Shown: positions 53,112 to 61,626, counted from the stretch's first letter. The stretch is 64,000 bases of DNA from CAWFZT01 sp963820415 (GCA_963820415.1 CAWFZT010000007.1:62001-126000), one strand, 5' to 3'. The notes: generated by a model from the letters alone, not told the origin. Translations and numbers: made by a program.

Positions 53112-53891
53112 TTACAAGTCGTTCCCGGCATGCTCTACCAGCAATTGTAGCAAATGGCCTGCATCCCATCCTGCCAATGCAGCTTCATGCAGCAGCTCTT
53201 CATCCAATGGGTCAGGCGCAATTTCCACCCTTACCAGCACCGGTTGGCTGCCTTGGATAAAATCAAAACGCGCCAGCCCCTTGGCTTCCAGGATACGATA
53301 GGCTTTTTGCGCCGGCGCCAGATAGGAATACCCGGGCGTGCTCAGGAAGGGCATATTATCAAAGATGAACAGGCTGACTCTTTTCCCCATCGTTGGATTC
53401 AACAGCAAGATTTTTTCGTGCGCTGGCAGTTTCTTCAAAATCCTGCTCAGTTCGTTATCGTTTCTCAAAAATATTGTGTATTTTTCCCAGTCTCGGTACA
53501 GGCGAAGAGGGTAATGCAGTCCTTTCAAGCGGGCGGAGTCTCTGGTTTCGATGATGTGAAACGGGGATACCCGGATGCCCGAATTAAGAAACAGGGGGAA
53601 CAGCCTTGTATAGTTGCGGGCCAGCGAAAGGCCGAGCATACCTGACCCGGTGTAACGCACACCCGCAATCTCAAGCACCGCCGGGACGAGATTCGTTTTT
53701 TCCCAGCCATAGATACTGGATAGGTTAAATACCACAACTGGGTGATCTCTTCTCACACGCTCATATAGCGCCGGGCCGCAGTCTTGTTCAATGACTTCAT
53801 ACCCGAGCAGCTTCAACAGAACGTGGATCTTTTTTATCCTGGCTAAAACGGAAGCGTTCTGTTCGGATGGACCCAATAGGTCGATTTTCAC
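53112..53891 (-). CDS. D-Ala-D-Ala ligase-like protein lacking the ATP-grasp catalytic core
   Basis: 259 residues. The N-terminal half resembles the first domain of D-alanine-D-alanine ligases (VVVFNLSSIYGWEKTN, then AVLEIAGVRYTGSG and the LARNYTRLF helix). The second half lacks the usual Mg2+-binding E-x-N-x-x-P and lysine motifs and ends VRVEIAPDPLDEELLHEA. It starts at GTG 53891 (GAGG upstream), inside the last 95 nt of the preceding ligase gene. It is probably a partner or inactive subunit of that ligase. Confidence 0.7.
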   Translation of the reverse strand: MKIDLLGPSEQNASVLARIKKIHVLLKLLGYEVIEQDCGPALYERVRRDHPVVVFNLSSIYGWEKTNLVPAVLEIAGVRYTGSGMLGLSLARNYTRLFPLFLNSGIRVSPFHIIETRDSARLKGLHYPLRLYRDWEKYTIFLRNDNELSRILKKLPAHEKILLLNPTMGKRVSLFIFDNMPFLSTPGYSYLAPAQKAYRILEAKGLARFDFIQGSQPVLVRVEIAPDPLDEELLHEAALAGWDAGHLLQLLVEHAGNDL

Positions 53892-54864
53892 TTTTCCTCA
53901 TAATGGCGTTTTGCAGCAGGGAATTGAGCATGCCTGTGTAATCCAGCCCATAGCCTATGCAGGTGCGCACGTAGGCGCTGTCTTTTTCGCCGATGCTGGG
54001 ATTTTGGTTGACTTCCAAGACGTAGGAGGTATGGTCCCGGTAACGTATGTCAATTCTGGCGTAAGAATCAAGCCCCAGGATGTTGAAACATCGCATGCCT
54101 GTCTCGCTGATGTTTTGCTGCTCGTCGGTGGTCAGATGGGCCGGGCAAAGCGGGAGGGACTTTTGATATTGTTCGGAATTGTCGTGCCATTTAGAACTGT
54201 AATCTAAAAACCTGCGATTTGGCGGCAGATCATGAAAGATGATCTCTGAAATGGGTAAAACAAGGTTTTTTTCTCCCGGCAGGATGGCTACGGTGAATTC
54301 CCTGCCATCAATATATTCCTCTACCAGTGCGGGCTGCAAGAGCTGATTATTGATCTGCCTGACCTTGGATCTCAACTCGCCTGTGTCGTTTACCAGGGAG
54401 TGTTCGTCGATGCCGATGCTGTTTTCAGACGCCAGCCCCTTAACAAAGAGCGGGAATTTCAGATCTGGATCCAGCCTTTCCTGGTCACTGTAGAAGACCT
54501 GGTAGGGGGGAGTAGTGATCCCGTTGTAAGAGAGGATGGATTTTACCCGTTCTTTGCTGATGCCTAATGAAATCAGCCAGGAACTGGTGCGGGTGTGTGG
54601 GATGCCCAGATATTCCAGAAGCGCCGCGGCGTACGCCTCTCCACGGGCATCATCATGGATGCGTTCACAGGTGTCGAAAGCGACGTTTATCTTACTTCGA
54701 CATAATTTCTCGATGGAATCCGGGTTGTCCATATCAAAATACTCCACCTTATGTCCAAACAAGGCCAGGTGTTTGCCAATAGCAAGACCCGTTTCCCGCA
54801 TTTCTTTTTCTTCTGGCAGCAGTTCTTTATAAGTGAAAGAATTATAAATGAGGCCTATGTTCAT
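53797..54864 (-). CDS. D-alanine-D-alanine ligase-family ATP-grasp enzyme
   Basis: 355 residues, with N-terminal domain (AFDTCERIHDDARGEAYAAA, LLEYLGIPHTRT), ATP-binding lysine region FPLFVKGLASENSIGI, EEYIDGREFTVAI, and the metal site ARIDIRYRD and LEVNQNPSIGEKDS. The active-site set looks complete. The last 35 or so residues (after LLQNAIMRK) overlap the next gene by 95 nt and look like read-through rather than domain sequence, hinting that an original stop was lost. It may be a peptide or amino-acid ligase rather than the cell-wall Ddl. No Shine-Dalgarno is evident. Confidence 0.8.
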   Translation of the reverse strand: MNIGLIYNSFTYKELLPEEKEMRETGLAIGKHLALFGHKVEYFDMDNPDSIEKLCRSKINVAFDTCERIHDDARGEAYAAALLEYLGIPHTRTSSWLISLGISKERVKSILSYNGITTPPYQVFYSDQERLDPDLKFPLFVKGLASENSIGIDEHSLVNDTGELRSKVRQINNQLLQPALVEEYIDGREFTVAILPGEKNLVLPISEIIFHDLPPNRRFLDYSSKWHDNSEQYQKSLPLCPAHLTTDEQQNISETGMRCFNILGLDSYARIDIRYRDHTSYVLEVNQNPSIGEKDSAYVRTCIGYGLDYTGMLNSLLQNAIMRKSENRPIGSIRTERFRFSQDKKDPRSVEAARV

Positions 54865-54881
54865 AATAAATGATCCGTTTT

Positions 54882-55458
54882 CAATCGTTAAAAAATAAAA
54901 CAGGATAGAGTCGCGGTAAAAATTCGCACCGGTATTTTTGCCATGACATCTGATTTGAAGTCCCGATCCACTTTGGCATGATCAATTTTGCCGACGAGAT
55001 GAGCGGTAAGACGCTATAGCGCTTCTGGCGAAAGCGGTCTTCCGGATATGATTGTGGAATATAGAATAGTCGAACCAGACGACCATGATCTGGTAGTTTC
55101 AAAGTGGTTTCTGTTTTTTTTAAAAGGTTAACGAACCATTGGGAAAGGCGTCTATGGTCAGGTATCTCGTCAGATGAGGAAGAAAGGTCGCCGTCCATAT
55201 CTCGAATTAGTCCAAATAACAGACCAAGCACGATTGCATAATTAAACACCCGATTTTTATTATTATACTCCATTTCTGAAAGGCGGTTACACATCCCGAA
55301 ACTAACATTTTAATCTGAGGCACTACGAATCCTCTGGTGGGAGGTATCACGCCCTTGATCTGCCGGGTCGACATCGATATATGGGGGTGTATGGGGCTAT
55401 CCGACATTTTCAACAATCTCTTGGTAAGTGATGCCTTGTTAATGGTTCTTGCAGGCCA
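54882..55458. other. Gene-poor stretch, no recognised product
   Basis: One minus-strand open frame (54881-55294, 137 codons, starting MCNRLSEMEYNN) has no clear ribosome-binding site or recognisable domain. I see no support for calling it a gene. The stretch precedes repeat R-B and may be remnant DNA. Confidence 0.4.
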
Positions 55459-55625
55459 GATGACACGGGATCTGAGCCTGTCCCTGGATACCGCCATGAC
55501 CGCATTGAGCGATCTGCATCCAGGATCAGCTATTCAGTTGTAGCGGCTATACCCCCAGGTTCACTTTTGGGTTGGTTTCTCCCCTAACATAATCGCCTTC
55601 ACTCCGAACAGAGATTTTCAGAAAC
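55459..55625. repeat. Diverged repeat R, copy B
   Basis: Pairs with 52206-52373. Here the repeat ends at TTTTCAGAAAC exactly where the glmS remnant begins, while copy A follows the intact glmS. This order is what a tandem duplication followed by deletion would leave. Confidence 0.7.
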
Positions 55626-55784
55626 TTGGCTGACCAGGTGCTGTGGGTGCCGGACGTGCCCTGGATGTTGAGCCCGGTGATGACCGTGATTCCTTTGCAG
55701 ATGCTGGCTTATCATATTGCGGCGCTCCGCGGGTTGGACGTCGACCAGCCCAGGAACCTAGCCAAGTCGGTGACGGTGGAATGA
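55626..55784 (+). pseudogene. Remnant of a second glmS copy (last 52 codons)
   Basis: Encodes LADQVLWVPDVPWMLSPVMT through to LAKSVTVE-stop, the same residues as the end of the intact GlmS. I count about 11 base differences and every one is silent. The two copies therefore diverged while both were functional; this one later lost its 5' part. The flanking sequence after the stop (TTTTTGTTTTGA, GTGCTTTGG) is also shared with the intact locus. Confidence 0.88.
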
Positions 55785-56102
55785 ATTATTTTTGTTTTGA
55801 AGTGCTTTGGTTCGAAAAATTAAGTCGTACTATGAATAATAAAGGCGTACCATAAGTTTTATTAACCTTTACTATTGGAGCTTATAAACCAAGTCAAAAA
55901 GGTTACCCCATGATTCCTTTGGTGTAACTTTTTCCTGATTAATTTGTATCACCCAGGATGTAAGTTAATTCTCGATTGTCAGATCAAGTCTTGGGCATTA
56001 CAAATCATTCCTTTGAAATAACATCGCTTACCATTTCCGAAAATAAATACCGAAAAGGTTCATCTAAAGATAGAAATATCAGCTTGCACCATGTGGCAAT
56101 AC
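55785..56102. other. AT-rich intergenic stretch with one hairpin
   Basis: No gene seen. It contains the hairpin at 55894-55932 and otherwise AT-rich sequence of lower GC than the core genes. Confidence 0.45.
55894..55932. terminator. Possible bidirectional terminator
   Basis: AAAAAGGTTAC pairs with GTAACTTTTT around a loop, with a single bulge. A-run before and T-run after would work on either strand. Confidence 0.5.
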
Positions 56103-56330
56103 TTATGCTAGTTTCCCTTTAACGTCAGGGGGAAGTTCTGCTGCATATGCAGTTGGAACAACATTAAAAGTATGAGTTGGATTGAGTTGTCCCCCAGCAT
56201 TTCTTAGAGCCTGAGCAAACCCAGATTGGTTTGCAGTATTGGTTACTTTCTGAATGGCACCACCAGCTGAGCCTAAAAGAGAGCCTAATCCCTTTTTCTG
56301 TAAATTGAGGTAATCAGTAAAAATTGACAT
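56103..56330 (-). CDS. Small hypothetical protein
   Basis: 75 residues: MSIFTDYLNLQKKGLGSLLG, a Gly/Ala-rich middle, and PTHTFNVVPTAYAAELPPDV. No family recognised. There is no Shine-Dalgarno, but TATAGA lies 5 nt upstream of the ATG. It lies in the AT-rich island, divergent from the 53-codon frame at 56350. Low certainty. Confidence 0.35.
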   Translation of the reverse strand: MSIFTDYLNLQKKGLGSLLGSAGGAIQKVTNTANQSGFAQALRNAGGQLNPTHTFNVVPTAYAAELPPDVKGKLA

Positions 56331-56349
56331 GATATTCTATAATTAACTT

Positions 56350-56511
56350 ATGCACACATCTTTGACCGAGATCATTTTTTCTTTAAAAGAAAACGGTCCT
56401 GCGTTATTCTTAGATTTGGTTACAGTTATTTTGCTAATAGGCATAACTTTCCTAATGGCAAAATTCCACGTCTTAATCCGCAACCTCAAATCTAAACTAA
56501 CTCAAGTTTAG
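56350..56511 (+). CDS. Possible small single-pass membrane protein
   Basis: 53 residues with a hydrophobic helix (ALFLDLVTVILLIGITFLMA) and a basic tail (RNLKSKL). It starts 19 nt from the divergent small gene. No Shine-Dalgarno. Could be a small membrane peptide or chance; the hydrophobic-then-basic layout is the only support. Confidence 0.3.
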   Translation: MHTSLTEIIFSLKENGPALFLDLVTVILLIGITFLMAKFHVLIRNLKSKLTQV

Positions 56512-56547
56512 GCAAGCTGGGGAGAATTTATAAGGATTGTTATGGAT

Positions 56548-57126
56548 TTAACTTTTGGGTGTAAATAACTTTCTTATTTTATAAGTAGTTCTCAACCAAA
56601 TCCTTCGAATGATATTATTTTCTACACTATCGAGTGTATGGTACTGATACCTAGGATCGTATTCCCCTTCGATGTATTTCGAATAAGCGTGTCCTTCACC
56701 ATCATAAACAATAATTGATAGGTGATTATTTTTGTCGGATAATTCTCCAGTTATGTATTCAGATAAATGGAAAATTACAGTATCACCATCTTGTAAGGTC
56801 AAAGGTAGTGTCGGAGGTTCATACTGTGGTTCTGTTGCCCAAAATACTCCACTAGGCATACTCGTATAACCCCCCCTTCTATTTTTGGGAATTATATTTA
56901 TATTTATTGTAGTAATAGTTATAGGTCGATGACTATTATTAGTAATTAAAATCTGATGTCTCTCCGTCCAATGAACTGCTTCCAATATGATCTTGAGAGA
57001 CTTTCTTTCCTTTGCTAGATCCTTTAGACCAATGACTGTGGCAAGAATAGCCCCATATGCTGCTAATATTATCGTAATGACATCAAATAAATCTTTTCCA
57101 TTTTGTCCATTTGGGGGATTACTCAT
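56548..57126 (-). CDS. Hypothetical membrane-anchored protein, AT-rich
   Basis: 192 residues, with AAGGAG 8 nt before the ATG. An N-terminal hydrophobic segment (about residues 15-37, DVITIILAAYGAILATVIGL) is followed by a beta-rich soluble domain (ILITNNSHRPITITTINI; LPLTLQDGDTVIFHLSEY) and a basic C terminus. Base composition is clearly more AT-rich than the core genes, suggesting transfer. No family recognised. Confidence 0.65.
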   Translation of the reverse strand: MSNPPNGQNGKDLFDVITIILAAYGAILATVIGLKDLAKERKSLKIILEAVHWTERHQILITNNSHRPITITTININIIPKNRRGGYTSMPSGVFWATEPQYEPPTLPLTLQDGDTVIFHLSEYITGELSDKNNHLSIIVYDGEGHAYSKYIEGEYDPRYQYHTLDSVENNIIRRIWLRTTYKIRKLFTPKS

Positions 57127-57267
57127 TAGGGATCTCCTTAATTTCCACCTTTTAGATAACTCAATTGTATTACGGAAGGATTATTTTTTAAATCCAAGTA
57201 ACTTCAGCCCCGTTCTACAAGGCCGAAGTCTCATTACTAACCATGTTTACATCAATTTAAAAGTCGA

Positions 57268-57637
57268 TTAACTCAGATAAGCCCCACAAGCATTGATACA
57301 TTGCTCGCACTCATGCGCAACTTTTTTGAGTTCTGCCACATCGGGATATTTATCACATTCTTCTTTGCATCGAGCACAGATAGATCTACCAACCTCACAA
57401 ACAGGTTTCGAAAACTCCAAATCTCGCCCTAAAAACTCAGCCATTAGTTCAGTGTAAGAAGAGCAATCGTTTAACAACTTTAATGAGTTGATCGGGAAAT
57501 CCTTCGGGGTGCCCTTCGATGTATTGGATCGCCAAATCACATGCGGCGGAACAGTCTAGACAAACTTTTATGAGATTTTTCTTTTTATCTGGTTTTTTTC
57601 CGGGTTGTGACATCATCATCATTCTCCGTCTTCTCAT
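57268..57637 (-). pseudogene. Csp-like four-helix copper-storage protein, frameshifted
   Basis: Two frames together give a Cys-rich four-helix protein of the DUF326/Csp type: the first has KVCLDCSAACDLAIQYIEGH, the second NDCSSYTELMAEFLGRD, VCEVGRSICARCKEECDKY and HECEQCINACGAY. The Cys spacing C-x2-C-x3-C and C-x3-C-x2-C is that of cytosolic Csp copper stores. Removing one G at about 57477 (ATTAAAGTTG to ATTAAATTG) joins LIK to LLNDC. The ribosome-binding site GGAGG is strong and the N terminus has a Met/Arg cluster. Broken or mis-sequenced. Confidence 0.8.
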
Positions 57638-57834
57638 TTTTCCTCCACTTTAGCATTTGAAGAACTAAATAGATTTGAGTTGATAAATCAATTATAGTAC
57701 GTATTACTTTAAACCTGGGAATTTAACTACATTTACATAAGTTTTCCGTAACACCTTTCCTGGCAATCAGAGTTAATTAACGTATTACCTGAAAAAGGAT
57801 AACTGAATGCCTGGGGAAATCAGTGGCTGACGTC

Positions 57835-58127
57835 ATTACGATTACATCATCACGGCTCACGGCTCTGGCGGCCCGTCTGGCCATGCAACTGACCGAGAAA
57901 GGTTATAAAGTCCTCGTCCTCGAAAAAGGCAAGCGCTTCGTCGAGGAGGATTTCGCTAAAAACAACTGGCAGTTTTAGAAGTATATCTGGATGCCGGCCA
58001 TCCGCACCTATGGTATTTTACAGATCAGTTTCTAAAGGGCATGATGGTTCTGCACGGCGCAGGCGTCGGCAGCGGCAGCCTGGGTTACGCCAATGCCCTT
58101 GAAATCCCCAACGACGAGCCCTTATAA
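57835..58127 (+). pseudogene. Decayed GMC/FAD-dependent oxidoreductase fragment
   Basis: Pieces of a GMC-type FAD oxidoreductase (cholesterol oxidase group): AARLAMQLTEKGYKVLVLEK, GKRFVEEDFAKNNWQF, a stop, KYIWMPAIRTYGILQISF, a stop, then KGMMVLHGAGVGSGSLGYAN. The N-terminal FAD motif is scrambled (YDYIITAHGSGG in another frame) and the remaining 400 or so residues of the enzyme are absent. A dead fragment just before the SDR gene. Confidence 0.82.
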
Positions 58128-58230
58128 TAACCCAATTATTTGGGCAAGGATGCACTTTTTTAAGGCTTATAATCCGGTTAACAGAAATTTTTTTGTCTAT
58201 AATTGGGGTATCTTTTTTAGCGATGGTGCC

Positions 58231-59016
58231 ATGGCAAATAACAAAATTAAAGGTAAGGTTGCGATTGTCACGGGAGCTTCCAGCGGAGTGGGCTGGGAAA
58301 CGGCCCGGCTGCTGGCAGAGCGCGGCGCGCGGGTCGTCCTGGCAGCCCGTTCTGTACAACCCCTGGAGCGCCTGGAAAAGCTGATCCGAGACTTGGGGGG
58401 CGAGGCGCTGGTTGTTCCGACCGATGTCACCCAGCCTGACCAGGTGAACCACCTGGTGCAGGCAGCCCTTTCTCAATGGGGCCAGATCGACATCCTGGTC
58501 GCCAACGCCGGGCAGTACGTGCGTTCACCCATCGCCAGCCTGTCCCCGGGCGTGATGGAAGCTTCGCTGGCGGTCAATTTCTACGGCGGCCTATATTCCA
58601 TCCTGGACGTCCTGCCTTCCATGCTGGCCCGCAAATCCGGTCACATTGTGTTAAACTTAACCATGGATGTCAAAACCCCGCTCGTGGGCGATGCGCCGTA
58701 CGTGGCGGCTAAATCGGCCTTAAGCGGGTTGGGTGACGTGCTACGCCAGGAACTGCACGGTTCTGGAATCCAGGTCACAGCGGTTTATGTCGGTCGGATT
58801 GACACCCCGATGGTCGCTCACATTAGATTTCCCAGCATCTCGGCTAAAATACCGCCCCAGCAGGTCGCCCGGGCCATCTTGAAAAGCATTGAGCGGCGCC
58901 CGGCAGAAATCATCCTTCCCGCTCAAGCAAACCTGCTCAACTTCATTCATTTTATTTCGCCTTCTCTGGCGGGTTGGACTGCCCGGGTTTTCAACCTGCA
59001 GGGATGGATTGATTAG
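58231..59016 (+). CDS. Short-chain dehydrogenase/reductase
   Basis: 261 residues with TGASSGVG (about 14-21), VANAG and the YVAAK active site. The catalytic Ser expected 13 residues before the Tyr is Thr (in LNLTMDVKTP), which may alter activity. The C terminus (IHFISPSLAGWTARVF) is hydrophobic and may touch the membrane. The frame is open from 58093, but the ATG at 58231 gives the family start. A TATAAT at 58198-58203 could be its promoter. It is followed 9 nt later by the 496-residue protein. Confidence 0.85.
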   Translation: MANNKIKGKVAIVTGASSGVGWETARLLAERGARVVLAARSVQPLERLEKLIRDLGGEALVVPTDVTQPDQVNHLVQAALSQWGQIDILVANAGQYVRSPIASLSPGVMEASLAVNFYGGLYSILDVLPSMLARKSGHIVLNLTMDVKTPLVGDAPYVAAKSALSGLGDVLRQELHGSGIQVTAVYVGRIDTPMVAHIRFPSISAKIPPQQVARAILKSIERRPAEIILPAQANLLNFIHFISPSLAGWTARVFNLQGWID

Positions 59017-59025
59017 AGGTAGAAG

Positions 59026-60516
59026 ATGGATCTTCCTTCCTTAACGGAATCCCCTGCCGGGATAAAGCATACTTGGCTGCGCAACATCTCGATCGCCTTT
59101 TACTCAGAATCGCCCGAGCCTGTTCTGGATGAATTTACCCAGGGACTGCGCCAGCAGTTCAAGCGGCTGGGGCATACCGTCATGGAAACCCCGCGAGGCT
59201 CGCTGGATGTCCTGGTCACCTGGGCTTTTTATGATCACCCGGTCGACTGGCATGACGCCCTGTTATTTTCTTCTCGCAGGCGTTTCAGCCTGGAGCATAA
59301 CCCGATCCTGTATACCCTGATCCACCTGGAACGCGCCACGTTCCAGGCGCTGATCGATCATTTATCAATGGCGGCGGCCAAGCCGGAGGTTGATCGGGCG
59401 GACTATCCCTTCCCTGGCCTGAACCCGAATGCTTATCTGACCCTGTACGAGCAGGGCCGCCGGGCCGGCCCGATTTTATCGCTGGTGCGGCTGCTCCAGG
59501 CGCAGACTTTGAGCATACGCATCATCTTAGTTGTTGGTGATCAGCGCCCAGAAGAGGGATATATTTTTGATCTGGCCGGGGCCTACCCCAGGATCGACAA
59601 TGATGGCAACCCAGCCTTTTATGAAGATATCGCCCTGCGCATGGTAACCGCAGCCAGCGCCGGCGAGGTCCAGGCGCACGAAGACATCGGCGATCCCATC
59701 TCCCTGGCGACCTGGCAGGCGTTGACCACCCCGCCAGCAATGGTGCTGGCCGGGCAGGAGCTGGGCCGACGCCAGTTCTTCACCCCCATGGTGCCGGTGG
59801 GTGAGCTGGTGACCATGCCCCGGCTGCACGGCGCGATTGCCAGCCAGTACAGCGAAGGATGTTTTGCCACCTGGGAGCCGCAGATAGACGGGCTGGTTAC
59901 TACGATCACCGGCAGCGCCCGCCCGGTCGATAAAGGCAACCTGGGTCCGGATGAGCTGTCAGTAATCGTTGGGATGCGCCCGGACCGGCTGGGAGTACGG
60001 GTGCGCCGGGTCGAAGGTAAGCAAAATGACCCGCCATCCTCGGAAGCAGTCGAGCTGATCGGGATGGATGCCCGGCTTCCCAGCATCACGCTGCGGCCTG
60101 AAGGAGCTGCACCGAGGCAAGTGCCAGTCGCGCGCTCGAAACTGCACGGGCACCGCGGCGTCAGGCGCTACGATCCCGCCTGGGTCGAGCATGTTTACCT
60201 AGATCCAGCTTACTATCATTACCCGGTCTCCTGCTCAACCGAAGCCCAGGCGTATGCGATCATCAACGCTTTTGCCCGATCCGAGGCGCTGACTTACCCA
60301 GACGATCCCAGGCAGGTGGTCTTCACCATCCTTCCCGGGCACGGTCTGGTCATTGTAGAAAAGTGGGTGTCCGGGAAAGCGCCTTTCCAGGCCATTTGGG
60401 AAGCCATGGACGCTGGCTTTTTAGAGATCCAGAGCCAGGTCCCGCAGGGTCCGCTGGCTTACCTACCGGATGAGCAGGATTTCATGGTTTTACACGAGGG
60501 GTTAATCCCTCGCTGA
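59026..60516 (+). CDS. Large protein of unknown function, co-transcribed with the SDR
   Basis: 496 residues, not recognised. No signal peptide or membrane helix. The N-terminal third has a Rossmann-like alternation with WAFYDHPVDWHDALLFSSRR; the middle contains ILVVGDQRPEEGYIFD and LPRLHG-like segments; the C-terminal third has HGHRGVRRYDPAWVEHVYLD and ends in HEGLIPR. Coding is convincing: high GC at third positions, a good GAGG-type ribosome-binding site and 9-nt spacing from the SDR. Its 3' end overlaps the convergent EmrB fragment by 35 nt. Confidence 0.75.
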   Translation: MDLPSLTESPAGIKHTWLRNISIAFYSESPEPVLDEFTQGLRQQFKRLGHTVMETPRGSLDVLVTWAFYDHPVDWHDALLFSSRRRFSLEHNPILYTLIHLERATFQALIDHLSMAAAKPEVDRADYPFPGLNPNAYLTLYEQGRRAGPILSLVRLLQAQTLSIRIILVVGDQRPEEGYIFDLAGAYPRIDNDGNPAFYEDIALRMVTAASAGEVQAHEDIGDPISLATWQALTTPPAMVLAGQELGRRQFFTPMVPVGELVTMPRLHGAIASQYSEGCFATWEPQIDGLVTTITGSARPVDKGNLGPDELSVIVGMRPDRLGVRVRRVEGKQNDPPSSEAVELIGMDARLPSITLRPEGAAPRQVPVARSKLHGHRGVRRYDPAWVEHVYLDPAYYHYPVSCSTEAQAYAIINAFARSEALTYPDDPRQVVFTILPGHGLVIVEKWVSGKAPFQAIWEAMDAGFLEIQSQVPQGPLAYLPDEQDFMVLHEGLIPR

Positions 60517-60916
60517 CATGTTGCCCTGGCTGAATACGCCATGAGTAAAGTGCGAGGGAAAGAACTGTTAGGGCGACGAACATGATAGCAGCCGCCACGG
60601 TGAATACCGTTCGAAAGGCATCGATTTGGGCTTTCAATTCCATTAACCCCATCACCTGGGCCAGGATGAGGGGATTCTTGGTGTTGACGATGCTGTTTTG
60701 TGTGATGGAAATCAGGTGATTCTCGGTTGAATTGGTCAGGATGGTGCTGAAGACGGAAATACCAAAGGCGCCGGCGATATTACGCACTAGGGCCAGGATC
60801 GAGGAAGCGATCCCTATCTCGCTGGTGGGCACTGCCGAGGCAATGATGCTGGTGCGCTGTGACATGCCAAAGCCCAGGCCAAAGGCCATGACCGATAGGG
60901 GTATGATAACATCCAT
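60482..60916 (-). pseudogene. C-terminal fragment of an EmrB/QacA-type MFS transporter
   Basis: 144 residues corresponding to the last helices of a 14-helix DHA2 drug transporter: GLGFGMSQRTSIIASAVP, SEIGIASSILALVRNIAGAF and a final pair of helices. About two thirds of the normal protein is missing, and the upstream gap (60917-60962) shows no trace of it. Probably a non-functional remnant. Confidence 0.75.
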
Positions 60917-60962
60917 CGCCGTAGAGCGCGAGTCTAAAAACTGATCATTTCGACCAGGAAAT

Positions 60963-61580
60963 TTATTTGGCCTTGATCAAGAAGGTACAAGCGGGCGGTT
61001 TTCTGTTATCCAGGTTAATTTTTGTGATCTGAGACACAGAACTTTTCAACATCAAGGCAAGGATATCGCAATCGAGCAGGCATAATTCCGGGTGTGCCTT
61101 TATAATGCTGGCATATGGGCAGGTTCGGAAATACACATAAGGCCCGGTAGCGTGGGCTTCCCAGGAAGACTGGTAATGATGTTTGTTCAGCCTTTGGATG
61201 GTCTGGCGCAGATTTTGATTCTGGTTGGATGAAGGCTGAATGGGGAACATCGAGGAGGCAAGCCGATTAAGAAAGTCGGGCTGAGAAGACAAAGACGGGA
61301 TGGCATTTAGGACGAGTTCTAACAATTTATCTGCCAGAGCGGGTATATTCCCCTGACTGGATGGTTGTGAAAGACGATACAGGTAGGTTGGTCGGCCGCG
61401 CGGCATCGCTTTGCCTCTGGAATGGGTTATTCTTTTGACCGTTCCCTCCTGCAGCAGTTTCTTCAAGTGATATTGAATATTCTCTTTGGTCATATCTAAG
61501 ACCTGGCTGATTTCATCCGCAGATGCGAAAGGGCGCCGATCAAGATAATCAAGGATGTGGGTGAGAGTCCTGGAAACCAT
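60963..61580 (-). CDS. SufR-like winged-helix regulator with C-terminal cysteine cluster
   Basis: 205 residues. An N-terminal winged helix (SADEISQVLDMTKENIQYHL, then KRITHSRGKAMPRGRP) resembles ArsR/DeoR-type SufR regulators. The C-terminal part holds four Cys (154, 167, 171, 198) in the layout CPYASIIKAHPELC, C, and CTFLI, like the Fe-S site of SufR. It may sense iron-sulfur or redox state. It is divergent from nuoB and faces a perfect AT palindrome (61604-61626) in the shared promoter region, a natural target. Confidence 0.75.
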   Translation of the reverse strand: MVSRTLTHILDYLDRRPFASADEISQVLDMTKENIQYHLKKLLQEGTVKRITHSRGKAMPRGRPTYLYRLSQPSSQGNIPALADKLLELVLNAIPSLSSQPDFLNRLASSMFPIQPSSNQNQNLRQTIQRLNKHHYQSSWEAHATGPYVYFRTCPYASIIKAHPELCLLDCDILALMLKSSVSQITKINLDNRKPPACTFLIKAK

Positions 61581-61603
61581 ACCGATATTTTACTACAGCT
61601 TCG

Positions 61604-61626
61604 AATAAAATAAATAATATTTTATT
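61604..61626. promoter_or_regulatory. AT-rich inverted repeat, candidate operator
   Basis: AATAAAATA, 5 nt, TATTTTATT: a perfect 9-5-9 inverted repeat lying 11 nt before the nuo -35 and 24 nt before the divergent regulator start. Confidence 0.5.

Noticed and set aside
55337..55543. Repeat R read as a degenerate IS3-type integrase
   Set aside because: A few residues (LSDIFNNLLVSDALLMVL) look vaguely like an integrase block, but the DDE residues and HSDRG motif are not seen, so I leave it as an unassigned repeat.
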